Assembly (NCBI GenBank): GCA_935421135.1
Contig: OW285191.1
Location: 8,503,504 to 8,567,503, forward strand
Reading direction: 5' to 3'
DNA from: Bugulina stolonifera
Lineage: Eukaryota; Bryozoa; Gymnolaemata; Cheilostomatida; Bugulidae
Length of the DNA stretch: 64,000 bases
A program made the translations under genes and the position numbers. The notes below the pieces were generated by a model. It saw nothing but the letters and a program-made list of their open reading frames with translations. It was not told the origin of the DNA and searched no databases. Shown here piece after piece: positions 38,638 through 48,861 of the stretch (positions are counted from its first letter, which is position 1; each line of letters starts with the position of its first letter).

Positions 38638-40771
38638 TAGCCCCCCGATCCTTGGCACTATCTCTCCGAGTATGTCTAAGGATCTGCTCCGTGAGCCGTT
38701 GGTGGAGGGATATTTCGTCCTGTACGGCTTCCGTCTGCTGGACTATAGTAAGCCGGTCTCTAACATGTGAATGAAGAAGTCTCTGCTGGAGTATGTGCAA
38801 TTGGTGCCTGAGGCGTCCGAGACGATTGTTCAGAGTAGCACACAATCGTTCTCTCTCCTTCTGGAATTCTGCTGTTGGGGTGCGGGATTCAAGAGTCTTC
38901 TTTGTATTTTTAGTATCTGGAGGGCTGGTCGACAACGGGACGGCCTTGTCTGATCCGGGTCTAGCCTTAGGCGGCCGGGGCCGACGTTTGGGTATGTCGT
39001 AAGTATCAGTCCCTCGGTGATCCAAGGCTGGAGGGTCCATACGAGTCTGTGGTCGCTTTGGACTGCCTAGTCGCTCCCAGGGCGACTTTCTTTTACTTGT
39101 TTTCTTTGGGGCAGGAGGAGGTGTCAGTCGCACCACTGCTGCTCTGGCTTCAGCTTCTGGAGGAGCTGGTATAGTGAAAGGTTTCGGTCCTACGTCTGCT
39201 GGGATGCATGAGGGGTAAGCGACCCTCTTGTCGAGCTTCATCGCCTTGAGGAAAAGCTGGAACATGTGGGAATCCACTTCATACTGGATGGCTCCGTGGC
39301 CTGTCTGGCTTTGGTGCCGATAGACAGTCTCTGCATCACGGGCGCTGACTCCACAGGAACAGAAGAACTGGGTAAAGTGTTGGCGTGTGTGAGCCTTGAT
39401 GGTGTTCTCCGTCCCTTCTAGCTTACATAGTCGACAATAGGAGTTCCTTCCTTTACATCGGGCTGTCCGACGTATATCACTACTGGTCCGTGGAGAGATC
39501 CAGCAAAGTTGAGACTGCGGCATAGGCGTCTCTGGAGAGGTCTCTATAAGAGAAAGTGTAGATACAAGAGGTTGATCATTTAGATTATCAATGTTTGCGT
39601 AGGCCGAGTCGTCTTCGTCACCCGACTCAGTCACATGGTGTACAATGTTATTGGAGTACATATGCGTGTCCGAGGTCGTCCCGGAGGGGAGGCGGTGCAT
39701 GTCCGAGTCGGTTAGGACGGCATCGTCCCGAAGCACCGAAGGTACTTCAGTATGACCCGACCCGACTGGCACGACCTCATCCCTCGAGGAGTTCCCGAGA
39801 TCAGCATATAAGTCGTCGTCGTCCAAAAGCAACAGTACCTCGTCCAAGTCTATTGGCTCACCTGGCAAGTCCATGAGTAGGCCGACTAGGGAGGGCACCG
39901 TCCTTGTTGAGGAGTCTCGAATAGAGTGCTCTGTTGTCCGACTAGGTGTTGACTGAGTGGTGGTGGTGAAGGTACTGGGGGATCCATCTGGATCCTGGCC
40001 TTTTATAGGTGTGGGGGCTGCCCTGGTTCTCCTTGTGGTGTGCGACGTTATGCCTGCAACACCTGGCTTCTCACCATGTAGTAGAACTACGTTGCGGCGG
40101 AAGTGCACTTGTCTGACCCCTGTTGTTAGATCTATTTTGATCTCAAGGTTGTCTGGGTCACCGGATCCGTCTGTGGAATTGGAGAGTAAACACGGGCCTG
40201 GCCGTGTCGGCCTACGATAGGTAGTCGTCTGGGCAGCCCATTTGTGATGAATTTCTTCTAGTATAACCTCTGGGGGTCGGCCTCGCTTCCACCGGGCCTT
40301 CCTCCTGTATGATAAGGGTCTGTTTTCCCTAGTGTAGGGCGTTAGCATCCGGACGTAGGAGGGTCTACCTTTTGAACCTCTGCCCCAGTCGGGCGGCGGG
40401 AATATCGGGTGCTGGAAATAGTCGACAGCTCCTTCCTCGAGGCGGTTTGCGCCTTGTCTACGCTCCTGGATGCGCGGCTTTTTAGCCTGTCGGCCCTGGT
40501 CCTCTACTTGCCTCTTTTTCTTCGCTGTTCCTCCCTCGGCTTCTAGCCCCCCTATCGGGTGGCCAGGGCGTCGGCATTGTACTTCGACGCCATGCGGAGT
40601 TGTACTGGGCGGTAATGATCCTTTTCCTCCCTCGGCCCTGGATCCTCTGTGGGGGTGTCCTTGACGTCGGCATTGATCATCGACGTCGGGCGCAGGTGTA
40701 CTAAGTGATGAGCTTCCCGCGTTCCTCCCTTGGCCCTGGATCCTCTGTTGGGGTGTCCTTGACGTCGGCAT
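38633..40771 (-). CDS. LTR element ORF3: zinc-finger, proline/arginine-rich protein
   Basis: Frame of about 712 codons, closing inside the 3' LTR. Start: 40771 is only the first ATG. The frame begins with two more copies of the DVDDQCRRQGHP-type repeat found at the end of the protease frame, so ORF3 was probably translated as a continuation of gag-pro. Visible parts: repeats (about residues 25-85); a basic RKARWKRGRPPE segment (about 160); an acidic LLLLDDDD stretch (about 320); a C2H2-like finger YCRLC...HTRQH followed by CSCG...H (about 455-500); a basic proline-rich tail; and a C-terminal helical, leucine-rich segment. No RT, RNase H or integrase motif. It may descend from a post-integrase or nucleic-acid-binding region of an autonomous relative; function unknown. 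Confidence 0.7.
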   Translation of the reverse strand: MPTSRTPQQRIQGQGRNAGSSSLSTPAPDVDDQCRRQGHPHRGSRAEGGKGSLPPSTTPHGVEVQCRRPGHPIGGLEAEGGTAKKKRQVEDQGRQAKKPRIQERRQGANRLEEGAVDYFQHPIFPPPDWGRGSKGRPSYVRMLTPYTRENRPLSYRRKARWKRGRPPEVILEEIHHKWAAQTTTYRRPTRPGPCLLSNSTDGSGDPDNLEIKIDLTTGVRQVHFRRNVVLLHGEKPGVAGITSHTTRRTRAAPTPIKGQDPDGSPSTFTTTTQSTPSRTTEHSIRDSSTRTVPSLVGLLMDLPGEPIDLDEVLLLLDDDDLYADLGNSSRDEVVPVGSGHTEVPSVLRDDAVLTDSDMHRLPSGTTSDTHMYSNNIVHHVTESGDEDDSAYANIDNLNDQPLVSTLSLIETSPETPMPQSQLCWISPRTSSDIRRTARCKGRNSYCRLCKLEGTENTIKAHTRQHFTQFFCSCGVSARDAETVYRHQSQTGHGAIQYEVDSHMFQLFLKAMKLDKRVAYPSCIPADVGPKPFTIPAPPEAEARAAVVRLTPPPAPKKTSKRKSPWERLGSPKRPQTRMDPPALDHRGTDTYDIPKRRPRPPKARPGSDKAVPLSTSPPDTKNTKKTLESRTPTAEFQKERERLCATLNNRLGRLRHQLHILQQRLLHSHVRDRLTIVQQTEAVQDEISLHQRLTEQILRHTRRDSAKDRGAM
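38638..38652 (-). promoter_or_regulatory. Polypurine tract
   Basis: On the minus strand GGATCGGGGGGCTA directly precedes the 3' LTR. The G run is the expected plus-strand primer site, although it is short and interrupted. Confidence 0.5.
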
Positions 40772-41440
40772 TGATCATCAACGTCGGGCGCAGGTGTACT
40801 AGGTACTGAATTATCCGTTCCTCCCTCGGCCCTGGATCCTCTGGTGGGGTGTCCTTGACGTCGGCATGAGTCATCGACGTCGGGCGGAGGCGTACTAGGC
40901 TTCATCTCAGGCATCGTCCTCAATGTATAAGGGCTTCCCGTTCTATTGACACACGGCCATTGATCTCGGCTGGTGTATACCTTTGCGGTATGGCAGTTTA
41001 CAGAGCACTTGTGTTTAGTCAGGTAGGGCATCCCTAGGACGCCATCTTCTGGTATGGAGCCGATGAGGAACAGTTCTTGGCTAAAGGTACGACCGACTAC
41101 CATAGGTAGCCTTACCATTCCCTCGAACCTGAGAGTCGAGCCGTCGGCCATTTTGCCATATGGCTGACTTACCGGTAGGACCTCTAGGTCGGGTCTCCGC
41201 AGCTTCTTCAGGATGCGGGGTGATATTAGGTTGGTCGTACAGCCCGTGTCCAAGAGTAGGGTTACATCTTGGCTACATAGTCGTCCTTGTATGTACAGGC
41301 TAGGTACATGCGGCTTCACATACGTCACTTGAGTCACTGTTTTAGAAGGGGGGTTGGCCTTGCCGACCGGATACTTGGGACGGTCTTCCGAGATGGAAAT
41401 GTGAGAGGTGTGAGGAACTTGTAGGGCCCGAGTGCCAGCC
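40552..41440 (-). CDS. LTR element protease (retropepsin) frame
   Basis: An aspartic protease with the active-site stretch LLLDTGCTTNLIS (about residues 30-42 counted from 41337) and a downstream hydrophobic ILG-like segment (GVLGMPYL). The frame has no ATG near its beginning: it is open upstream past the gag stop in the -1 frame, so it is most likely made by frameshifting from gag rather than from its own start (the codon at 41337 is GTG). After the protease come two copies of a DVDDxCRRQGHPxRGSRAxGG repeat. Then the frame is lost: between the second and third repeats the spacing differs by 2 nt, and the repeat continues in the ORF3 frame. Confidence 0.8.
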
Positions 41441-41441
41441 T

Positions 41442-42302
41442 CTACTGTCTCGGGCCGGAGCCTTTTCCCGACTCGGGTACTGGCGGCTCAGGATATGTGG
41501 GGGGAGTGTTCCCATTGGTCCGTTGAGGAGGGGGACCAGGCTTTTTGCTGGTCTGCCAGGAGGGTCTGTTCCGAGGTCCTGGCGCTCTGGGGGCGTCTAG
41601 TAGTCCTCGAAGTCGTCTGACTTCTTGGCTGAGTGTCTGGATGGCCTCTTTCAGGTCGTTGATCCAGGTCAGGTCGGAGTCCACTGTATTTATTTGGGGT
41701 GTCTCCGGCTCGGGTTCTGTGACTGCCCTGATTTGGTGTGCTTTACTTCCACGGGAAGGTCCCTTGACGAGCAGGAAGTCATTTCCGGCTCGGACGGCCG
41801 AGTCCACGTCTCTGGGGTTTATTGCCAAGAGGTGTCTCTGTAGGTGTCCGTCCTCAAGAGAGTTACTGAAGTTTTCCACAGCCAATACCCGGCGGTGCGC
41901 TTCGGGTAGTTCCTGGAAAGCCACATGTACAAGTTTCTTGACTAAGGTGGCATGTTCTTGTAATGACATGCCGGGATCTTTCCGCAGCTGTATGAGCTGG
42001 AGTCTAGCTTCTTTATCAGTTAACCCGTATCGGGCGCGTAGAGCTTCGAAGATCCCTTCTGAGGTGCCGGGTCGGCCACATTCTTGTGCCGGTCCCTTGA
42101 GGGCCTCTCTTAGGTGAAGGTACATGGCTGCCGGGCTCCAGTCGTTTGCCTCGGCTATGGTCAGGAATTGTTCTATAAAGAACTCGACGTCTCCTTGTCC
42201 GTCGAACTGTGGTGTCTTGAAAGAGGGTTGAGGCGGCTGAGGTCGAGCTACTTCTATGTACTGTCCGATTACCTCTACTAGCCTGTCTATATCGCTAGCC
42301 AT
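41442..42302 (-). CDS. gag: LTR element Gag
   Basis: 286 codons from ATG at 42302, about 390 nt inside the 5' LTR. The capsid-like region (about residues 28-180) has the Ty3-type features FDGQGDVEFFIEQF and an LRLxY-like ARYGLTDKEARLQLIQLR, typical of Ty3/gypsy retrotransposon Gag. The C terminus is proline- and arginine-rich and has no CCHC zinc knuckle, so RNA binding may use the basic tail or the fingers in ORF3. It ends at TAG 41444-41442, overlapped by the protease frame. Confidence 0.85.
   Translation of the reverse strand: MASDIDRLVEVIGQYIEVARPQPPQPSFKTPQFDGQGDVEFFIEQFLTIAEANDWSPAAMYLHLREALKGPAQECGRPGTSEGIFEALRARYGLTDKEARLQLIQLRKDPGMSLQEHATLVKKLVHVAFQELPEAHRRVLAVENFSNSLEDGHLQRHLLAINPRDVDSAVRAGNDFLLVKGPSRGSKAHQIRAVTEPEPETPQINTVDSDLTWINDLKEAIQTLSQEVRRLRGLLDAPRAPGPRNRPSWQTSKKPGPPPQRTNGNTPPTYPEPPVPESGKGSGPRQ
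41463..41469 (-). promoter_or_regulatory. Candidate -1 frameshift heptamer GGGAAAA
   Basis: In the gag frame the bases read G GGA AAA, fitting the X XXY YYZ slippery pattern, about 20 nt before the gag stop. After a -1 slip the frame is open through the gag stop into the protease. I did not fold the downstream RNA. Confidence 0.6.
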
Positions 42303-42670
42303 TGCTGAGTATAGATGGAGCCTCTTTAATGGAGGGGACGTGTCGTCCTCGGTTTGATGTCTGTAGGGTGTCGGGTAGCTAGTTAACTACCGTAGTTTGT
42401 TAGGCCGGGTCGGCCTGGTGGTCGTACTGAGTACCGTCAATCTGTTCTGGATCCGAGGTCGGTCTTTGATTGAAGATCCGGCGTAGGTCGGGCTACATCC
42501 AGCGGAACCACGAGAATTATGGGTGCACTTTAGCGTTTGTCACCTTCTCGTATCCAAGGTTCCCGGGTCCGAGTCCTAAATCGCCGTAGAAGTATTGAAG
42601 AATGAGGTCGGTCGGTCACCCGAGGCCGAGGTCACCTTCCTTCTCTTCGTATCGTAAGAGTACGACCTTA

Positions 42671-42690
42671 GAATCCCACCGCTGCCACCA
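42671..42690 (-). promoter_or_regulatory. Primer binding site for tRNA-Leu
   Basis: The plus strand reads GAATCCCACCGCTGCCACCA one base before the 5' LTR edge. That is the 3' end of a metazoan tRNA-Leu (as in the human AAG isoacceptor, whose gene ends CCCACCGCTGCCA) plus CCA, so the sense strand is complementary to it over about 20 nt. Confidence 0.85.
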
Positions 42691-42691
42691 A

Positions 42692-43499
42692 TGTAATGGT
42701 TTCTGTGATTTGGTGCGGTCGTCCTTGGACGACTATCGACCCAGAAATGAAGTGCCTATGAGTGGTAATAGGACTTCGCATTACATGAAAGATCGAGCGG
42801 TCTCAGTAGCCCAAATACTACCAAAGACGACCCATCTGATCTCAAGTCCGACCTTCAGACTATACAGTGAAAGAGAGTAATTCAACCTAGTAGGCGGTTC
42901 GCAAAGCGAATGACCTAGTAAAAGGAAGAGAAAGTCCCTGTATCAAGTATAGATGTGTCTTTATTGAAAGCCAAGTGTAGACTGAGACAATGAACAGTAA
43001 AACAGTGCCCTTTATATAGTATAAGGACTTCCGGCCGACATGACGTCGGGAAAAGACGACGTGTGGTCGTCCGGAAGTTGCGCAACAAGATGGCCGCCGG
43101 AAGCCCGACGGCCGACCCAAAATAGGTCGGGTTCTACAAAAGTTGCTTATAATGGTCCAATTCATGTACAAAATGAATATCAATGGATTCTGAGAGGTCG
43201 GGCCTCTGTACATGGGTATAAAAGGCATAAAAAGACTTAGAAACATTCATGTGACTATGTATAACAACATATAGTAAGATACATGAATAAGGAATGAGCA
43301 TAAACACATGGAGACATATATATATAGACGGTAATTAAGTACTTTGAACATGCAATGCAGTTAAGGGTAAGTATACGAGCACTAATTGTGAGAATGTTAG
43401 TGTCAGGTGAGTAGCGCTGTAACAACTACTAGGCACTTAGGGTGCGGTGGAGCTTCGTCCGGGAGTTGGAGTCGTATACAAATGTCCTGTACCATCACA
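42692..43499 (-). repeat. 5' LTR of the element
   Basis: 808 bp. I saw no difference from the copy at 37830-38637 when reading both through, which marks a very recent insertion. Confidence 0.93.
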
Positions 43500-44244
43500 A
43501 TATTATAGTATATAGTAATTCTGTATTTGAGTATAAAATGCTACTATAATTATCATGTCCAGCTCCATTATTGTACACTTCTCCTGTGGTCTGATTTCTT
43601 CACAGATATTGAGTAAAATTTGATCTTAGAGACTGGGGAACGGTTTTAATTAAAAAAATGAATAATCGCGGCAACATAAAATTCAAATCGTAAATTATGA
43701 AATGATGGTTCACTGAGACGCCAAGGAAATATCTTTCAAGTTACCTTCTCGGTTTATTGATGCATGCACAATGATTACATAGTGATTTTGAACATGGCAA
43801 GTTGAAGTTAGTTGTGACAGGAAACAGCTAACTAGAAAATGATCTCCCAGAACTCGGTAGAGTCTGAGAGAGCCTCGTAAATATGACTTAATTACTGTTC
43901 AGTAGAAGTATTAACAGAAGCAGTGGTAAAATAACTCCATCAGCTACTACTCTTATGAATGTTTTACATGTCTAAAATGGAATACATTACAGAAAAATTT
44001 AATTACATGTACATGTATATAAAATGAAAATATTACGATATGAAGATGAATGATGTCCATCTACACATGATGATGTCACAGTGTGTATTCTCTAGTTAAT
44101 ACAAGTAATACAAGTTATACTCAAACAGGAGGAGGAGTTATTATTTCTAAAAGTTAATAATTTTGTTGTAAAACCTTCAAGAGAATTTTTCTGCTCATGT
44201 TAGTTTGAGCCTGTTTTCATTTTATAAAGATATAATATTTTGGG

Positions 44245-44330
44245 GTGGTTAGGGGTTTGGCCATTCTTTTCTTTCTTTCTTTTTACAAGAACTTTATCAT
44301 TGAGCATTCATGGACTTGGTCCCACATCTG
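44245..44330 (-). mobile_element. Truncated SINE relic (unit 2)
   Basis: TTAGGGGTTTGGCCATTCT followed by a TTTC microsatellite and a TTTATCATTGAGCA stretch. It is the inverted counterpart of the right end of the SINE at 28908-29214. The same relic lies at 63955 in unit 4. Confidence 0.6.
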
Positions 44331-45295
44331 TGTAAACAAATTTACTTTAGGCCTACCTGTTATTTGCAAATGTCAATATTAATATTTTTTGCAATGGCTA
44401 ATATTTTTGTAGTAAAACTTTTTCAGAGAATAATGGCCAAGTAATATGATTGTACTAAATTACTCATATACAACATGGAATTGTTGAATTGGTAAATTTA
44501 TCCCTTGAATGTAAATGCTACAGGTTTAGTTTTAAATTCCGATTCTCAGTAATTTCTTAGAGAGAAAAACAGTGTTTCTTCTGGTCCTTGAAATGTGCAC
44601 ATGCATAATATATAGCATTGACTTAGGGAAAGAAAATATTTTCATTACCCAAGACTTTCCCTGTGAGATGTGTGAAGGACTTAAAGCCGTTTCAATTATT
44701 GGAATTGCTGACCATCCACTTAAATTTCCTTATGTGAAACATCCATTATACTACATATTGTACTTGAAGGTTACAGGTCCAAGCCTATGTACCTTAAACC
44801 CATTGAGGAAGGTAGAGTCAGAGTCCCACTCCTGTTACTCAATCTCAAATGGTCTACTCTACTAGGAGTGTCAGCTAACTGTAAGATGTCCCAACTATGT
44901 AGACCTAAGACTACATATTACATAGTTCTACTCAGTGTTAGTTTGAGCATGTTTCCATTTCAGAAAGTTATAATATTTTGTATGATGATTAACTATACAT
45001 ATGTACTCAGCGCTCTATAAGCTCATAATAATACGGCTGACCTGACAAGTGACTCTCAGTATAATCCCAAATAATTATGCAACTAAAAGTCTCCTGTAAA
45101 TGTAGCACCTCTATAATTATAACAAGGCTTGCTTTCAAGACAATACTATGATACAGTAATTATCCCCTCCTGACATGCTGTAACCATGGAGATTTTCCCA
45201 TGGAGTTCCCTGTTATGTTGTGGAGGTAAATTTAAACTATTGTTTACTTTTCTACTCTCTTTCACAAAGAGACCGGATTCTATTCAGTAAGCTGG

Positions 45296-45485
45296 GTATC
45301 TGAGAGTATATAAGGCCCAGGGAACAGGTGAGCTAACAGTAGCAGTGGCAGATCTACCACAGAGAGCAAGAACTCGGGAGCTGTGCTGAAAACCAAATCT
45401 CTATTCTATACTAAAGACTAGATACTATACCATACTCTAGAGGTCACTGCATCTAGTGAAGATAAAGATTTATCCAGTAAGTGGA
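45296..45485 (+). promoter_or_regulatory. Promoter, leader exon and donor of hairpin array 2
   Basis: TATATAAG at 45307, GATCTACCACAGAGAGCA from 45351 (44 nt), donor CCA/GTAAGT at 45477. Homologous to 32880-33075. Confidence 0.65.
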
Positions 45486-45920
45486 AGGTACAATACTGAA
45501 CTATATAGAATATAATTCAAGTCATGTAGATATCCTTATTAGGATGTGCTCAGGTTATCTGACCCATACTGGACAGTTGCAATGAATTTATTCTTCATAG
45601 GGCTTGAGTTTTCAGTGTTCTACAGAGTCAAACTGTGTTTAGTTCTCTAGAAATCTAGAGATTGTAGCACACATTCCCAGAGGACAGGCTAACCTGGTTG
45701 CATAGCACCAACTAAGTATTTGGAATAATTAAAACACACTTTGTTGGTTCTATATCACCAAGAAGTTTCTTTCATTCAACTTCTTTCATTTAAACTGAAC
45801 TGTCTTCAACTCAGGATCATGTGTCGGTAATAATAGGCCCCATAAAATGTTTCTACAACAAAAGTAAATATTTAATGAGATATTTCTGTACCACTTTGTA
45901 ATGAGTAGGATGTGTCTGTG

Positions 45921-47906
45921 TTATAGCGTCCAGAAAATAATTTTGTTACTGAAAGAAATAATCTTCTGGATTCTATAATATTGATGCTGACATTTACTAC
46001 GAGTTTTTCATTGTGTCAAGAGTTGCCCTCTCTTACACACTGGCAGTTGGTTAGCTACTACATCATTATAAAGACTTGCATGCAAGGAGGATAAGGGGTA
46101 ACCTTCCCAAAACACTGTCGGTGTTATGAAGCTCATGTGATATTTCAGTACCACCTTGTAAAGAGTAGGATGTGTCTGTGTTATAGACTCCAGAAAATAG
46201 TTTTGTTACTGAAAGAAATTATCTTCTGGATTCTATAATATTGATGCTGATATTTACTACGAGTTTGTCATTGTGTCAAGAGTTGCCCTCTCTCTGGAGA
46301 AACAAACTATTGACACACAGAGTTCTGTACCACCTTGTAATGAGTAGGATGTGTCTATATTTTAGAACCCATAAAATATTTTTGTTACTGAAAGAAATTA
46401 TCTTATGGATTCTATAATATTAATGCTGACATTTACCAGAATTCTGTGTTGGCAGATTTACATTTGATTGACTAAAACTGGTAACGTGTCAGGTTATATT
46501 TCTGTGTGCTATATATAACTATGTAACATAACATAGGCCTATACAGGCTACACACAATTAGATTCTGGACAGACTGGGTTAGTGATGTGCCATATATATT
46601 ATTACATGCAACATCAAGGTATTTCTTAATTAATTTATCTCATCCTACCAATGGATACTCACGTCTTCACTCAGTTCAATACTTGCATGGTAATATAGAC
46701 TCAATATAATATTTCTATTTATTATCAGCAAATATTATATTCATTCTATAACACCAAGAAGTACCTCATACATCTAGTAGTACTGTTTAATTACTCATTT
46801 CCTGTACTGACTCAAATCTCAGGTGAATATATACTTATACTGAGAGAGTTTATGATCTCAACATGTCAGTATTATAGAACCCATAAAGTGTTTCTACAAG
46901 AAAATACTCTGTGGATTCTATAACATTGATGCTGGTAATTACTGTGGGTTTCTTTCTCGTGAATTCTGACAGCATGACAAGAGTTGTCCTCTCATGATGT
47001 AATATCGTGATCCAGTCTATTGATCATCACAATTCCTTGATGCAGGGAATAATGTGTCAATCTTATAGAACCCATAAAGTGTTTCTGTTACTAAAAAGTA
47101 AATATTTTGTGGGTTCTATAGTATCGATGTTGACATACTGCTACACTTCACTGTGCTGTACTGTTTCTCTCAGTAGATGCAGATTATATAGAACCAGGAA
47201 GGTGTTTCTTCTAAACTAGTAAACACTTTCTTGATTCTATAGCACCTGCTCTACTCTACTTCATGTACTTTAAGAGCTAGCTTCTCTAATGAAAACGGGA
47301 GAAATCCTATTACTACACTGCTGCATCCAAAGAAGCTTAGCGATCAGCATCAGAATATAAACCAAACACTCCTTGGATAACAGGAAGTGCTGTCGTGGTT
47401 CTGTACCACCTTGTGATGAGTAGGATGTGTCTGTGTTATAGATTCCAGAAAATATTTTTGTTACTGAAGGAAATTATCTTCTGGATTCTATAATATTGAT
47501 GCTGACATTTACTACGAGTTTGTCATTGTGTCAAGAGTTGCCCTCTCTTACACACTGGTAGTCGGTTAGCTACTACATCATTATAAAGACTTGTATGAAA
47601 GGAGGATCAGGGCTAACCTTCCCAGAATGCTGTGTCGGTATTAAATAGAGCTCATGAGATATTTCTGCTACTGTAAGAAAATATCCTGCGGATTTTATGA
47701 TATTGGTGCTGGTATACTGAAACCCTAGTGGCTGTGCTGTAGCATTGTGTTAATATATTACAAGTAACTAATGGCTCATGCAAGTTGTCCTCTCTTGGTG
47801 AAGACAGCAGACAGCTAGTGAATATGTTTCACTACCAGTTGTTTAGCCTAAATAGAATTAGATCTGGCACTTCTTATATAATAGAAAGTGCATTTCTGGT
47901 GCTATG
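45921..47906 (+). ncRNA. Hairpin array 2 (nine miRNA-like hairpins)
   Basis: Hairpins at 45921-45978, 46181-46238, 46360-46417, 46872-46923, 47063-47120, 47184-47245, 47436-47493, 47643-47700 and 47850-47906. The best is 47063: TATAGAACCCATAAAGTGTT pairs with AATATTTTGTGGGTTCTATA, every position paired with a few G-U pairs, loop about 15 nt. The one at 47184 pairs TATAGAACCAGGAAGGTGTT with AACACTTTCTTGATTCTATA with one mismatch, and GCAG/CTGC extends its base. Types A (GATTCCAGAA), B (GAACCCATAA), C (GAACCAGGAA), D and E are interleaved, so the array grew by repeated local duplication. An unrelated CACACACA run follows at about 48010. Confidence 0.6.
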
Positions 47907-48861
47907 CTGCTTATCCAACACAGATCACCACACCTGCATTGCAGCAAGCAACATGCATATTATGGTGACAGCTAACAGAAAGTGTTCCTCAAAGCCCCCT
48001 CTTGCAGAGCACACACACACACACAAGTTAGTTTAGAACGGTAGAGTAATAAGGTGGTAATGTGTCATCAGAGATGATGTGTAGAGTGAGACCCAAATTC
48101 TGAGATGTTGAAGGCTGAAGCTCAACACAAGGAACCTCTAACCAGAAGGAATCTGTTGTAGTCTCAGGTAGTAAGTCTTAACCTCACAGTATAAGACAGC
48201 TCCAACCTTCTCCTGCAACTAGTATGACCGCATGTAATTCGTGTTTATTATGACTGCAGCTCTAATCTTTCCTACTGCAACATACTTGTATTTCAGTTCA
48301 TGATGAAGATTGTTCGAGAATTTGGTATGTGGCTGACAGAAAGTATAATTTCCGTGCTTCTAAACTACATTGCTATCAATCTACACTCAGAAAATATTAT
48401 TTGGAAGTTGTCTTCTTTTCTGTGTAATCGGTAGGACATTGTGAGTATACTTTCCAAGGAGCACGAGCATAAAATCTGGTCTCCCCTGCTCAAAATACTT
48501 TGGCTGATGGTGCTGAGAGAGTGGATATTTAGCTTAGTACTGACAGTAATCCAATATGTATAGTACGCCATAGTGTTAGTGCTCAATTATACGCAAAGTG
48601 CATCTATGATTCAGTAGTTTGTATTGCACCTTTTTGTAGCCAAAATAATTGAAGAATAACAACTGGTGAGTTAAATGGTGAGTTAAATCACTGTTTGTTT
48701 TGATGTAAACCACTTTGAGATTGAAATATATGTAGTGTCATACTGACATGATGTCTTGGCGTTATTGTACATCAGTCAGCACAGAATTAATTGTAAAATA
48801 GGTATAGGTTAACCAGTGATGTCATTTTCTGGGGAATTAATGCATAGACATAGCATAATAC

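Larger units (their letters stand above)
37830..43499 (-). mobile_element. Young non-autonomous LTR retrotransposon (gag-pro, no RT/IN)
   Basis: 5670 bp, minus-sense, with 808-bp LTRs at both ends that look identical, and a 4-bp target duplication ATAT (37826-37829, 43500-43503). The sister unit at 62920 shows the unoccupied site TATATTATAG. The internal 4.05 kb holds gag, a retropepsin frame and a long third frame, and nothing else. I found no reverse transcriptase (no YxDD), RNase H or integrase. Its identical LTRs imply recent movement, which must have used enzymes from another element. Gag and protease are Ty3-like. Confidence 0.9.
34835..48049 (+). repeat. Tandem paralogous unit 2 (contains the LTR element)
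   Basis: Same landmarks as unit 1: GGTGGTAATGTGACA (34840), GGGTAGAACAG (35890), GGACGGCTAGGCTCC (36827), TTTATTGATGCATGC (43755), promoter (45307), hairpins (45921-47906). Interrupted by the 5.67-kb LTR element. It shares a foldback MITE and a truncated SINE with unit 4, so those two are sisters. Confidence 0.8.

Noticed and set aside
38633..40771. Reverse transcriptase or integrase in ORF3
   Set aside because: I searched for YxDD, RNase H and HHCC/DDE patterns by eye and saw none. The LLLLDDDD run is an acidic stretch without the surrounding palm motifs.
39595..42117. Plus-strand ORFs opposite the LTR element genes
   Set aside because: Shadows of GC-rich gag, protease and ORF3 on the minus strand; no domain recognised.
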